A stretch of 64,000 bases of DNA from Providencia manganoxydans. GTDB taxonomy: Bacteria; Pseudomonadota; Gammaproteobacteria; Enterobacterales; Enterobacteriaceae. The position numbers and the translations under genes are program-made. The stretch lies in NCBI RefSeq assembly GCF_016618195.1, contig NZ_CP067099.1:3720001-3784000 (forward strand), read 5' to 3'. The first letter of the stretch is position 1. Each line of letters starts with the position of its first letter. Under the pieces are notes generated by a model. The model had not been told where the DNA came from, made no database searches, and saw only the letters and a program-made list of their open reading frames with translations. Positions 56,270 through 63,950 of the stretch are shown in pieces.

Positions 56270-59200
56270 ATGCCAGAAGCCGCCAGAGTCGGGGATATCA
56301 TCGGTCACTCCAAATCGATGTGGGGCATGCTCGTTGGAACGGTATTAGGTGCCGCTATCGCCATTGGCGGTGCCGTTGTTTCCGGTGTCTTAATGGGCGT
56401 TGGTATTGCTGCAAGCTGTATTGGGGTTGGTGTGCTTGCCATTGGTGCTTCACTGGCGGTCGGCTATGGTACAGGGCTGCTGGCAGAATGGGTGCGGGAT
56501 AAGTGCGTTGAAACGGGGTCTAAATCGTTAAGTCCCAGTGGGGAAATCAAAACCGGCTCACGCAATGTTCGCATTAATGGTAAACCCGCTGCTATCTCCA
56601 CGCGGAGTCAGGTCAACTGTGACAAAGAAAATAGCCTCCGTCAAATGGCAGAAGGCTCTGGCTCGGTGTATATCAATGGGTTTCCCGCTTCTCGGGTCGG
56701 TGATAAGACCACCTGTGATGCGACGGTGATGGGAGGCTCCCCCAATGTCAGAATTGGTGGCGGTACGCGAGCAACTGAAGATATTGAACCTGAAATTCCC
56801 TCTTGGCTCACCACCGCCTCTGACCTCACGATGTTATTCGCCGGCTTTTTAAGCTTTGGTGCTGGGGCAGCAAAAGGCCCCGGTGCAGTGGCGAAGCTGT
56901 GGAATAAATTACCGGGCAGTGCCAAAATCGGTCGCTTTTTCTGCCGATTTGGTAAAGCGTTTACAGGTCTATCCTTGGGTATTGGCACCTTCGGTATACT
57001 CACTCGTCCTGTCGAAGTCATTGGTGGGCAAAAAGTATTAAACGGTGAAGAGGAGCTGGATTTTACCTATGAATCTGAATTACCACTTTACTGGCAACGC
57101 AATTATTTAAGCAGCTATTGCTATGACGGTGTGCTGGGTCGAGGCTGGAGCTTTTTTTGGGAAAGCCGATTAATAAAAACTGAAGACGGCTTTGTTTGGC
57201 AAAACCTGTCGGGGGATATCCTCCCATTTCCAGACATCCCACACGGACACCGCAGCTTTTGTGAGGCTGCCCAAGGTTGGATAACCCATAATGATGATGA
57301 CAGTTGGACGTTTCAGGATGCGGGAGAGCTACGTTACCATTACTCCCCTTTTGATGCCCAAGGCCATAGCCGCTTAAGCCATATTGTTGATAATGTGGGT
57401 AACGAGCAGCGTTTCCACTACAATGAGCAGCATCAACTGATTCAAATTACCGGTTGCGGTGACCTGAATATCACTTGTGAATATCAATCCTTTGAGCTTG
57501 AAGAGAAAACGGTATCACGCCTCACTGCCGTGTATCAGGTGAATGCCCATCAAGCACGCCGTCAATGTGCTTATTTTTATAACGAGCACGCTCAACTGGT
57601 GCGTGTCGAACAGCACACCGAGCACCCTTACCGCCAATTTGGCTGGACAGACGCTGGTATCATGGCGTGGCATACCGATAAATATGGTTTACGCAGTGAA
57701 TACCGCTGGGAATTTACCGACGATAATCTGTGGCGTGTGATTGAGAACAGTACCAGTGAAGGGGAGCGTTACCGCCTCGAATACGATGATATCAACCTCA
57801 CACGAACCGCGTATTGGCACGATGGCACAACCGCCTTTTGGCAACTCAATGATGACTATCAGATTATTCAGTATACTGACCGTACCGGCATCCAAACCGA
57901 ACTGCTGTGGGATGAATTCGGGCTACCGTGTGGCTGTCGCAACGCCGAAGGGCACACCCAAACCAGTGAGTGGGATGAACTCGGGCGATTACTCAGTTTA
58001 ACCGATGGTAATGGCAACCAAACCCGCTGGCAATATCAAAATGAACGCGAACGCCTTATCACCGTCTTTTGGCCTGATGGCACTGAATCGCGTTTAGACT
58101 ATGACCGCTTTGGGCGGTTAATCAAAGAAATTTCCCCTCTGGAGCAAACCACCGAATACCGCTATGACTTTAACAGTACGCTAAGGCCAACTGCTCGCAT
58201 CGATGCCAAACAAGGCCGCAGCGAGTTTCTTTGGACAAAGCGGGGGCAAATATTACGTCATATCGACTGCTCGGGCAAACAACATACTTGGCGTTATGAT
58301 GATGAGGGGCGTGTTGTTTCTCAAACCAACGCCTTGCAGGAAGCTACAGAGTATCATTACGATGAGGCGGGGCGTCTCATGCGCATCGTGTTACCCGATG
58401 AGTCCACCGTGCAACTGGCTTGGAATGCCGCAGGGCTCCTCACCCATCACCAACGCAATGATAATACGCCGCGTCAATGGCAATACAACACCTTCGGTCG
58501 CGTCACAACGGAAATTGATAAACTCGCTCGGCATATCCACTACCGTTACAATGCTGAAGGTGCCTTAATTTCAATTGAAAACGCCAATGGCGGACGTTAC
58601 CGACTCAACCGTGATGCCGAAGGCCGACTCATCGAGGAAATCCGACCGGATGATACGCTGCTGCAATATCGCTATAACAATTTCGGCCGTTTAGCCGAGG
58701 AAACTCGCCTCGGCGACCGCGTGTTCCCTTCCCCTGCTCGCACGGTGTTGTTGCAGTATGACCCCGCCGGTAACCTTGCACAACGAGAAACCTTCACCGA
58801 TAGCTATCAATACCAGTGGGATAGCCTAAACCGCCTGTTGGTGGCGTCGAGGCAACCGAATCAACTCGGCCTTGAAATGGGCTTGCAAGCGAACCAAGTT
58901 CACTTTACCTACGACGCACTTGGGCGTATTACCCGTGAACAAACGGGCGATGATATCGTCGAATTTGCTTACGATGAACTCAATAACCTGAGTCGTCTGA
59001 CGTTACCTCAAGGTGACAGCCTAAACTGGCTCTATTACGGTTCTGGACATGCCACTGCCATCAATCACCTTGTTGAGGGTACGCCACACTTAATCACCGA
59101 ATTTGAACGAGATGACCTGCACCGTGAAATCAGCCGTACCCAAGGTACTCTGATACAATATCGACAGTACGATAAGCTGGGGCGGACAATAAGCACCTTC

Positions 59201-60559
59201 AGCTCACGCAATAAACAGCATCCACTCAACGGTGTTACCTCATCACGAAAATGGTTTTATGATGAGCAAGATAACCTTGGCGCGATGGAGGACCATTATC
59301 GGGGCTGGGTGGAATATCTATATGACTCTGAGCAGCGACTGAAAAAAGTTGCTAGTGGCGAAAACATGGACGCCATGCTGTTCTATGACCGTGCGGATAA
59401 TCTGTTAGAGCGACCTCAATCAGAAATCGAGGCTCAAACGCCATCAACGCCTGCCCTAAGCCCACAAGGGGATAGGCTACTTCAATTCCAAGGCTGGCAA
59501 TATCGCCATGACTCCTATGGTAACGTGATTTCACGCGAAAATCCCAACCAAGTCAAACAAACGTATCAGTATGATGGGGATAACCGTTTAGTTATCGCCC
59601 AGACCAGTGACATGAAAGCTCAGTATCACTACGATGCACTGGGTCGCCGGATTCATAAAGTGGTTGAGTCACGAGCTCACGGCACACTGAAACGACATGA
59701 AACCCATTTTGTGTGGCAAGGACTACGGTTGCTGCAAGAACAGGATATCAATACGGGTAAATGCCAAACCTATTGCTACGAAGAGCACGGCAGCTATACC
59801 CCACTCGCCGTTATCGTGAAGCAACCCGCAGGCTACCGTTATTACTGGCACCACTGCGACATTAACAGTGCACCACTTGATGTCACCAATGCACAAGGCA
59901 ATACGGTATGGTCAGGGAAATATGAACGCTTCGGTTTTGTTCGCAGTAGCCCATTGAGTTTCTACTCCGACCCTGAACGTAAAATGGAGTCCTTCGAGCA
60001 GAACTTACGCTATGCCGGACAGTATTTTGACACTGAAACGGGATTACATTTTAATACCTTTAGATTCTACGACCCACAGATAGGCCGATTTATCATGCCT
60101 GACCCGATTGGGTTATTGGGTGGGATAAATCTATATCAGTATGCACCTAATCCGTTGGGCTGGATTGATCCTTGGGGGTTAACTGCTGTTGATGCTCCCG
60201 GATATTATGTTTATGGATTATATGACCCGGGGGCAACAAAACCTTATTATGTTGGCATTACTAATGATATTAATAGGCGAGCAATCGAACATACCGGTAC
60301 AGGTAGGCTAACGACAGGGGCACACATGGAAATTCTAGATAGAAATATTAACTATGGTCAAGCCCGCGGTTACGAACAGTATTATATAGAAAAATACGGT
60401 ACGCGAACTGGAATTATTGGTGAAGATATATCGTCAACTAACAGAGGGAATAAATACAACTCATTTGACCATAACCGTGCTGATACGCGTGCCGATGCTT
60501 TTAGAGAAGCTTATGACAGTAAAACAAGAAGTTCTGGAAAAGTCGGAGGAAAATGCTAA
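56270..60559 (+). CDS. PAAR-Rhs T6SS effector with C-terminal GIY-YIG nuclease domain
   Basis: A 1429-aa type VI secretion effector. A prePAAR motif (ARVGDIIGHSKSM) and hydrophobic segments (about residues 20-75) precede a PAAR tip domain (about 85-165, with GSRNVRINGKPAA and ASRVGDKTTCD). Then come YD/Rhs repeats forming the cocoon, and the conserved core end TFRFYDPQIGRFIMPDPIGL ... WIDPWGL at residue 1304. The variable 125-aa tip reads YYVYGL...YYVGITNDINRRAIEH...RGYEQYYIEKYG, fitting a GIY-YIG nuclease with the catalytic arginine and glutamate. Base composition becomes AT-rich after 60182. A structural T6SS is not in the window. Confidence 0.92.
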   Translation: MPEAARVGDIIGHSKSMWGMLVGTVLGAAIAIGGAVVSGVLMGVGIAASCIGVGVLAIGASLAVGYGTGLLAEWVRDKCVETGSKSLSPSGEIKTGSRNVRINGKPAAISTRSQVNCDKENSLRQMAEGSGSVYINGFPASRVGDKTTCDATVMGGSPNVRIGGGTRATEDIEPEIPSWLTTASDLTMLFAGFLSFGAGAAKGPGAVAKLWNKLPGSAKIGRFFCRFGKAFTGLSLGIGTFGILTRPVEVIGGQKVLNGEEELDFTYESELPLYWQRNYLSSYCYDGVLGRGWSFFWESRLIKTEDGFVWQNLSGDILPFPDIPHGHRSFCEAAQGWITHNDDDSWTFQDAGELRYHYSPFDAQGHSRLSHIVDNVGNEQRFHYNEQHQLIQITGCGDLNITCEYQSFELEEKTVSRLTAVYQVNAHQARRQCAYFYNEHAQLVRVEQHTEHPYRQFGWTDAGIMAWHTDKYGLRSEYRWEFTDDNLWRVIENSTSEGERYRLEYDDINLTRTAYWHDGTTAFWQLNDDYQIIQYTDRTGIQTELLWDEFGLPCGCRNAEGHTQTSEWDELGRLLSLTDGNGNQTRWQYQNERERLITVFWPDGTESRLDYDRFGRLIKEISPLEQTTEYRYDFNSTLRPTARIDAKQGRSEFLWTKRGQILRHIDCSGKQHTWRYDDEGRVVSQTNALQEATEYHYDEAGRLMRIVLPDESTVQLAWNAAGLLTHHQRNDNTPRQWQYNTFGRVTTEIDKLARHIHYRYNAEGALISIENANGGRYRLNRDAEGRLIEEIRPDDTLLQYRYNNFGRLAEETRLGDRVFPSPARTVLLQYDPAGNLAQRETFTDSYQYQWDSLNRLLVASRQPNQLGLEMGLQANQVHFTYDALGRITREQTGDDIVEFAYDELNNLSRLTLPQGDSLNWLYYGSGHATAINHLVEGTPHLITEFERDDLHREISRTQGTLIQYRQYDKLGRTISTFSSRNKQHPLNGVTSSRKWFYDEQDNLGAMEDHYRGWVEYLYDSEQRLKKVASGENMDAMLFYDRADNLLERPQSEIEAQTPSTPALSPQGDRLLQFQGWQYRHDSYGNVISRENPNQVKQTYQYDGDNRLVIAQTSDMKAQYHYDALGRRIHKVVESRAHGTLKRHETHFVWQGLRLLQEQDINTGKCQTYCYEEHGSYTPLAVIVKQPAGYRYYWHHCDINSAPLDVTNAQGNTVWSGKYERFGFVRSSPLSFYSDPERKMESFEQNLRYAGQYFDTETGLHFNTFRFYDPQIGRFIMPDPIGLLGGINLYQYAPNPLGWIDPWGLTAVDAPGYYVYGLYDPGATKPYYVGITNDINRRAIEHTGTGRLTTGAHMEILDRNINYGQARGYEQYYIEKYGTRTGIIGEDISSTNRGNKYNSFDHNRADTRADAFREAYDSKTRSSGKVGGKC

Positions 60560-61041
60560 TGAGTGATTTTAAATTTTGGGGGTGGGATAAAAAACCACGA
60601 ACGATGCTGAGGTTTGTTAAACCCGGAGATATTTTTTGTTTTCAACTAAATAATGAAACATATGGGTTTGGACGCATCATTTCAAAAATCATGACAGGCC
60701 ATGTAGTAGAGATTTTGGATTTCGTTTCATCTAGTCCATCCATAACCGAAGACGACATAAAAAAATCTAACAGAAAAATCGCACCCGTTGTAATCGATAC
60801 TTACGGGTTATTTGATAGAAAAGGATATCCCAATAGTGACTGGAGGATCATTGGACATCAGAATAACTATACGCCTATGAATATGGACGACATATACTTT
60901 TCTTACGGAGTTGAAAACTCATGCTATAAAGTTGACATATTCAACAATGATTTTCCTATAACAGAAGAAGAGGCGACTAAATATCCCCGCCTAAGCCCTC
61001 ATTCTGATTATCATATTAAAGAATTATTAGGAGCTATCTAA
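60559..61041 (+). CDS. Imm26-like immunity protein for the Rhs nuclease
   Basis: A 160-aa acidic cytosolic protein that overlaps the rhs stop codon by one base. The start at 60559 is chosen because GGAGG lies 9 nt upstream. ATG 60553 is only 3 nt from it. The segment FVKPGDIFCFQLNNETYGFG (about residues 19-38) and GRIISKIMTGHVVEILDF match the Imm26-type fold, a known polymorphic-toxin immunity family. Position directly after a toxin tip is the strongest evidence. The composition is AT-rich like the toxin tip, so the two moved together. Confidence 0.8.
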   Translation: MSDFKFWGWDKKPRTMLRFVKPGDIFCFQLNNETYGFGRIISKIMTGHVVEILDFVSSSPSITEDDIKKSNRKIAPVVIDTYGLFDRKGYPNSDWRIIGHQNNYTPMNMDDIYFSYGVENSCYKVDIFNNDFPITEEEATKYPRLSPHSDYHIKELLGAI

Positions 61042-61083
61042 ACTTAACTCAGATGCTCTAACTGCATATTTTTCATAACTACC

Positions 61084-61101
61084 AGCAGGGGCAACCCTGC
61101 T
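61084..61101 (+). terminator. Hairpin after the immunity gene
   Basis: A perfect 7-bp stem AGCAGGG / CCCTGCT with a GCAA tetraloop, 42 bp after the immunity stop. No T-run. Probably a weak terminator or processing structure. Confidence 0.5.
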
Positions 61102-61124
61102 CAATAATTGCCCTAACAACCGGT

Positions 61125-61157
61125 ATAAGCTCCTTGAAACAACAATCAGGAGCTTAT
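61125..61157 (+). promoter_or_regulatory. Hairpin that covers the radC ribosome-binding site
   Basis: ATAAGCTCCT (61125-61134) pairs perfectly over 10 bp with AGGAGCTTAT (61148-61157). The second arm contains the AGGAG Shine-Dalgarno, and the ATG follows one base later, so the folded form would block initiation. Confidence 0.6.
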
Positions 61158-61158
61158 C

Positions 61159-61590
61159 ATGAAGCAACAAATACACGAAGTCCGTGAGTACCTATCGCAA
61201 CAGCTTTACCGAACAGAACAGCTGTCATCCCCAAAAGATACCGAAGATTTTCTAGCCGTCCACCTTGGCGATAAAGAGCAAGAAGTCTTTGCTGTGATTT
61301 TTCTTAATGGTCAGAATCAGGTGATTCAGTACGCTGAAATGTTCAACGGCACCATTAACTACACCAGCATTTTTCCCCGAGAGATTGGCAAGTTAGGCTT
61401 AAAACTTAACGCTGCTAACATCATTTGTGCCCATAACCACCCATCTGGTACGCCAACGCCGTCAGAAAGCGACATTGCAGCAACCCGAACATTAAAAGAG
61501 ACAATGAAGCTGCTCGATATCACTCTACTCGATCACATCATTGTTGCAGGTGGTAAAACAGTTTCTCTGGCTGAAAGAGGTCTGGTATGA
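61159..61590 (+). CDS. RadC-family JAB-domain protein
   Basis: A 143-aa protein consisting of the JAB/MPN-type RadC domain without the N-terminal HhH part of full-length RadC (about 224 aa). It shows NIICAHNHPSGTPTPSESD, the metal-binding H-x-H...D motif (about residues 92-110), and LLDITLLDHIIVAGGKTVSL. Short RadC proteins are frequent on genomic islands. Their role is unsettled and the historical DNA-repair label is doubtful. Its stop overlaps a small frame (ATGA) at 61587. Confidence 0.9.
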   Translation: MKQQIHEVREYLSQQLYRTEQLSSPKDTEDFLAVHLGDKEQEVFAVIFLNGQNQVIQYAEMFNGTINYTSIFPREIGKLGLKLNAANIICAHNHPSGTPTPSESDIAATRTLKETMKLLDITLLDHIIVAGGKTVSLAERGLV

Positions 61591-61676
61591 AAACAGTTCT
61601 GTTGACTGCTTTCATTAAAGGACTCATCACCGCAGCCTTTCACATTCTAAAAGTGATATCCGCAAGTTACTACTAA
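61587..61676 (+). CDS. Possible 29-aa membrane peptide overlapping radC
   Basis: The frame MKTVLLTAFIKGLITAAFHI and nine more residues begins at an ATG overlapping the radC stop (ATGA). It is hydrophobic enough for one membrane helix. No separate ribosome site is visible, so it would depend on translational coupling. It may be chance. Confidence 0.35.
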   Translation: MKTVLLTAFIKGLITAAFHILKVISASYY

Positions 61677-61764
61677 CCTAACTCAAATTTCATTATCACA
61701 CCTACCAATAAGCATGCCTTAACGGCACCCCACCGAATGAACAGTGTAACAAGGCTTACAGGCC

Positions 61765-61793
61765 TGCCAAAACCCTTGTTTGCGGTTTTGGCA
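61765..61793. repeat. Inverted repeat upstream of the resolvase gene
   Basis: TGCCAAAACC and GGTTTTGGCA form a perfect 10-bp dyad with a 9-nt centre, 47 bp before the resolvase start. It could be a resolvase site, an operator, or a terminator. Confidence 0.5.
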
Positions 61794-61840
61794 TGTTTAC
61801 ACATCTTAGCATGCTCTATTGGCAGGGTCTGGAGGGAATA

Positions 61841-62407
61841 ATGGCTATTGTTGGCTACGCCCGTGTATCCACACGAGGCCAAAGCTTAGATGCACAACTC
61901 AACGCATTACAAGACTGCGACAAAGTGTTCAAAGAGATCATCAGCGGTGCAAAAGACAACCGCCCTGAACTCATGGCATTGCTTGATTACGTTCGTGAAG
62001 GCGACACGGTGAAAGTTACCAAGCTCGACCGCCTAGCACGCAACACAAAGCATCTGCTGGAGATTTCAGACCACTTAGAAGCAAAACAAGTCCGACTGCT
62101 CATTATGAACATCGGCATTGATACAGGTACGCCTACGGGCAAACTGATGTTAACCATGATTGGTGCCATCGCCACGTTCGAACGTGAAATCATGCTAGAG
62201 CGTCAAGCCGAAGGTATCGCCTTGGCTAAGCAGCAAGGCAAATACATAGGCCGCAAAGCAACGGCTAGGGAGAAATCACAAGAAATCATTGAGCTGGTTG
62301 AACTTGGACTCAGTAAGCCGGACATATCGCGTCAACTCGGCATTGGCATTACTAGCATTTATCGAATCATCAGGGAAAACCGCCCTGATTTACTGGAAAA
62401 AAGGTAA
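61841..62407 (+). CDS. Serine recombinase (resolvase/invertase family)
   Basis: A 188-aa small serine recombinase of the Tn3-resolvase/DNA-invertase group. The start at 61841 has GGAGGG upstream. The catalytic serine lies in VGYARVSTRGQSLDAQ (about residue 10), with the arginines in KLDRLARNTKHLLE and IATFEREIMLERQ. The C-terminal HTH is GLSKPDISRQLGIGITSIYRI. It probably acts on a site within the island, for dimer resolution or inversion. The 10-bp dyad upstream is a candidate site. Its last codon overlaps the next start. Confidence 0.93.
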   Translation: MAIVGYARVSTRGQSLDAQLNALQDCDKVFKEIISGAKDNRPELMALLDYVREGDTVKVTKLDRLARNTKHLLEISDHLEAKQVRLLIMNIGIDTGTPTGKLMLTMIGAIATFEREIMLERQAEGIALAKQQGKYIGRKATAREKSQEIIELVELGLSKPDISRQLGIGITSIYRIIRENRPDLLEKR

Positions 62408-62748
62408 TGAAGTACTTAAAAATCATCCTAACACTAGCTGTATTGTATACCACTGTTGGCTATGCCAGCACTGTCAATATAAAGCTTGTATGCACAAATG
62501 GTATTCGGTTAGACATGATAATACCTGACGATGTTAAACAATCATCAATCTCAATGGAAGGTTTACCTTTTCTACCATTCAGTCATTACGAAGGAACAAC
62601 AGATAACCCAATCGCCATATTTGCAAACAAAGAATACTACATCAAAACGTTAATAAAAATTCATGACCAAAAAGGAAGGTCAGAAATGTTTTTACTTTTT
62701 CGTGATCGCTGGATTCCTTGTACATCAACAAAAGCAACGCAACAGTAA
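62407..62748 (+). CDS. Predicted exported protein of unknown function
   Basis: A 113-aa protein with a Sec signal peptide (KYLKIILTLAVLYTTVGYA, cleavage near residue 20). The mature part of about 93 residues contains two cysteines (KLVCTNG and WIPCTS), which suggests a periplasmic disulfide. The ATG shares a base with the resolvase stop, so it is in the same transcript. I do not recognise the family. The next gene is 20 bp downstream. Confidence 0.7.
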   Translation: MKYLKIILTLAVLYTTVGYASTVNIKLVCTNGIRLDMIIPDDVKQSSISMEGLPFLPFSHYEGTTDNPIAIFANKEYYIKTLIKIHDQKGRSEMFLLFRDRWIPCTSTKATQQ

Positions 62749-62768
62749 GAACATCAGGAAACTAACTT

Positions 62769-63587
62769 ATGACAAACATTTCAAAACTCTTGTTAATCAT
62801 TGGCTGCTTAGTTGCTATTGGTTCAATCTTATACACTCAAGAAATAATCGGAGCGTATACCTTTAGCACATATCGTTTCTATACTGATACAGTATTTGTC
62901 AGAATTTTGCTATTCATTACCTCATTAATCATATCTGCAAGCTTCTACCCTGCCTTTGCTGATACAATTGAATCAAGAGCAAAAACTGACATAGCCCAAG
63001 GTATCGCATGCATTATCATTGGAGTAGTCGTCTCACTATTCTATATGTACGAATTTAATAGCATTGTCCTCTATGCGCTATCAATTGCGACTCCAATATC
63101 CATTGGTATTGGCATGAATATATTAACCAAAGGAAAGCGTTTACCTAACAAATATATTACATTATGTATATTAGTCATCATGCTATTAGCTGCTTATCCC
63201 TTTGTAACAATGAACTTGTTTGATACTGATGAATATTCACGCCGTATGGGGAATTTAATATACCACGGAGCAACAGGCATCTACGTAATAATTGCTTCAA
63301 TCATCGGCTCGATTAGCATGATTTACTTTACGGAAAAACAAAAAAGTAAAGAAAAACTGTTTGCTCCCCAAGAATTCATCTCAACACTAACAAAGTTATC
63401 AGCGTTAAAGAATGCCGACATGTTGAGTGAAGAGGAATTTAACTATCAGAAAAACGAGTTAATCAAAAGCATTACCAATAAAAAACTTAATGGCGATCAC
63501 CTGACATTTCTTGCTCAGCTCGCAGAGCTCAAGCAGCAAACGATGTTAACCAATGAAGATATCACCAATATCAAAAAGGTAATTTAA
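62769..63587 (+). CDS. Membrane protein with C-terminal SHOCT-like motif
   Basis: A 272-aa protein with about six hydrophobic segments in the first 190 residues (for example LLLIIGCLVAIGSIL, ILLFITSLIISASFYPA, YVIIASIIGSISMIYF). A cytosolic tail follows in which LTKLSALKNADMLSEEEFNY resembles the SHOCT oligomerisation motif, repeated loosely as LAQLAELKQQTMLTNEDI. Function unknown. It is the last gene before attR and pairs with the exported protein. Confidence 0.7.
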   Translation: MTNISKLLLIIGCLVAIGSILYTQEIIGAYTFSTYRFYTDTVFVRILLFITSLIISASFYPAFADTIESRAKTDIAQGIACIIIGVVVSLFYMYEFNSIVLYALSIATPISIGIGMNILTKGKRLPNKYITLCILVIMLLAAYPFVTMNLFDTDEYSRRMGNLIYHGATGIYVIIASIIGSISMIYFTEKQKSKEKLFAPQEFISTLTKLSALKNADMLSEEEFNYQKNELIKSITNKKLNGDHLTFLAQLAELKQQTMLTNEDITNIKKVI

Positions 63588-63642
63588 TGCCTAACCACCA
63601 GCTAGATTATAACCTCTAGCTGGTCATAAAAAACTTGAAAAA

Positions 63643-63664
63643 TGGTACAAAACAGTGGTACATT
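63643..63664. other. Candidate right arm-type sites
   Basis: TGGTACA and GTGGTACATT lie in direct orientation about 70 bp from attR and match the repeats at the left end (51035-51056). Confidence 0.4.
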
Positions 63665-63725
63665 GCTCCTCGAAGCGAAAACGTAACCGACTGTTAATCA
63701 ATAAAAAGTTGGTATAGAACGCGTA

Positions 63726-63756
63726 TCCTTGGTTCGATTCCGAGTCCGGGCACCAC
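63726..63756. other. attR, duplicated tRNA-Phe 3' end
   Basis: An identical 31-bp copy of 50900-50930. It contains only the T-arm, acceptor and CCA, so it is not a second functional tRNA gene. It is at the same time the attL-side junction for the next island. Confidence 0.92.
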
Positions 63757-63877
63757 CTTATTATCAACAGACGTCAACCGACGTCTGTTTTTGTTTGTGA
63801 AGCCCGCTAAAATCAACACTCTCCCAAAGTTTCAACTCAACTGAATTCTACTCGACCCTACCCACATCAACCCTATT

Positions 63878-63928
63878 GTGCGGGTACAATTGCGGGTATA
63901 CACTAGTTCGATAGAATTTTGTACCCGC
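63878..63928. other. Repeats before the second integrase, candidate arm sites
   Basis: GCGGGTACA and GCGGGTATACA occur in direct orientation, with TGTACCCGC in reverse at 63920-63928. All lie within 75 bp of the second integrase start. They differ from the first element's TGGTACA repeats. Confidence 0.4.
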
Positions 63929-63950
63929 TTTATCTCTCAGGAAGCTCACT

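Larger units (their letters stand above)
50931..63756 (+). mobile_element. Integrated island at tRNA-Phe (P4-type replication module plus Rhs cargo)
   Basis: A 12.8-kb element bounded by the 31-bp att repeat. It carries, in order: tyrosine integrase, a tRNA-like structured segment, P4-type primase-helicase, Eag-type chaperone, PAAR-Rhs-GIY-YIG effector, immunity protein, RadC-family protein, serine resolvase, an exported protein and a membrane protein. No capsid, portal or conjugation genes are present, so it would need a helper to move between cells. The primase suggests a P4-like satellite origin, with Rhs cargo acquired or carried. Confidence 0.88.

Noticed and set aside
56641-57021. 126-aa frame antisense to rhs
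   Set aside because: It is a shadow of the high-GC rhs coding sequence with no ribosome site or homology.
63726-63756. Second tRNA-Phe gene
   Set aside because: Only the 3' 31 bp are present. D-arm and anticodon arm are missing, so it is an att duplication.
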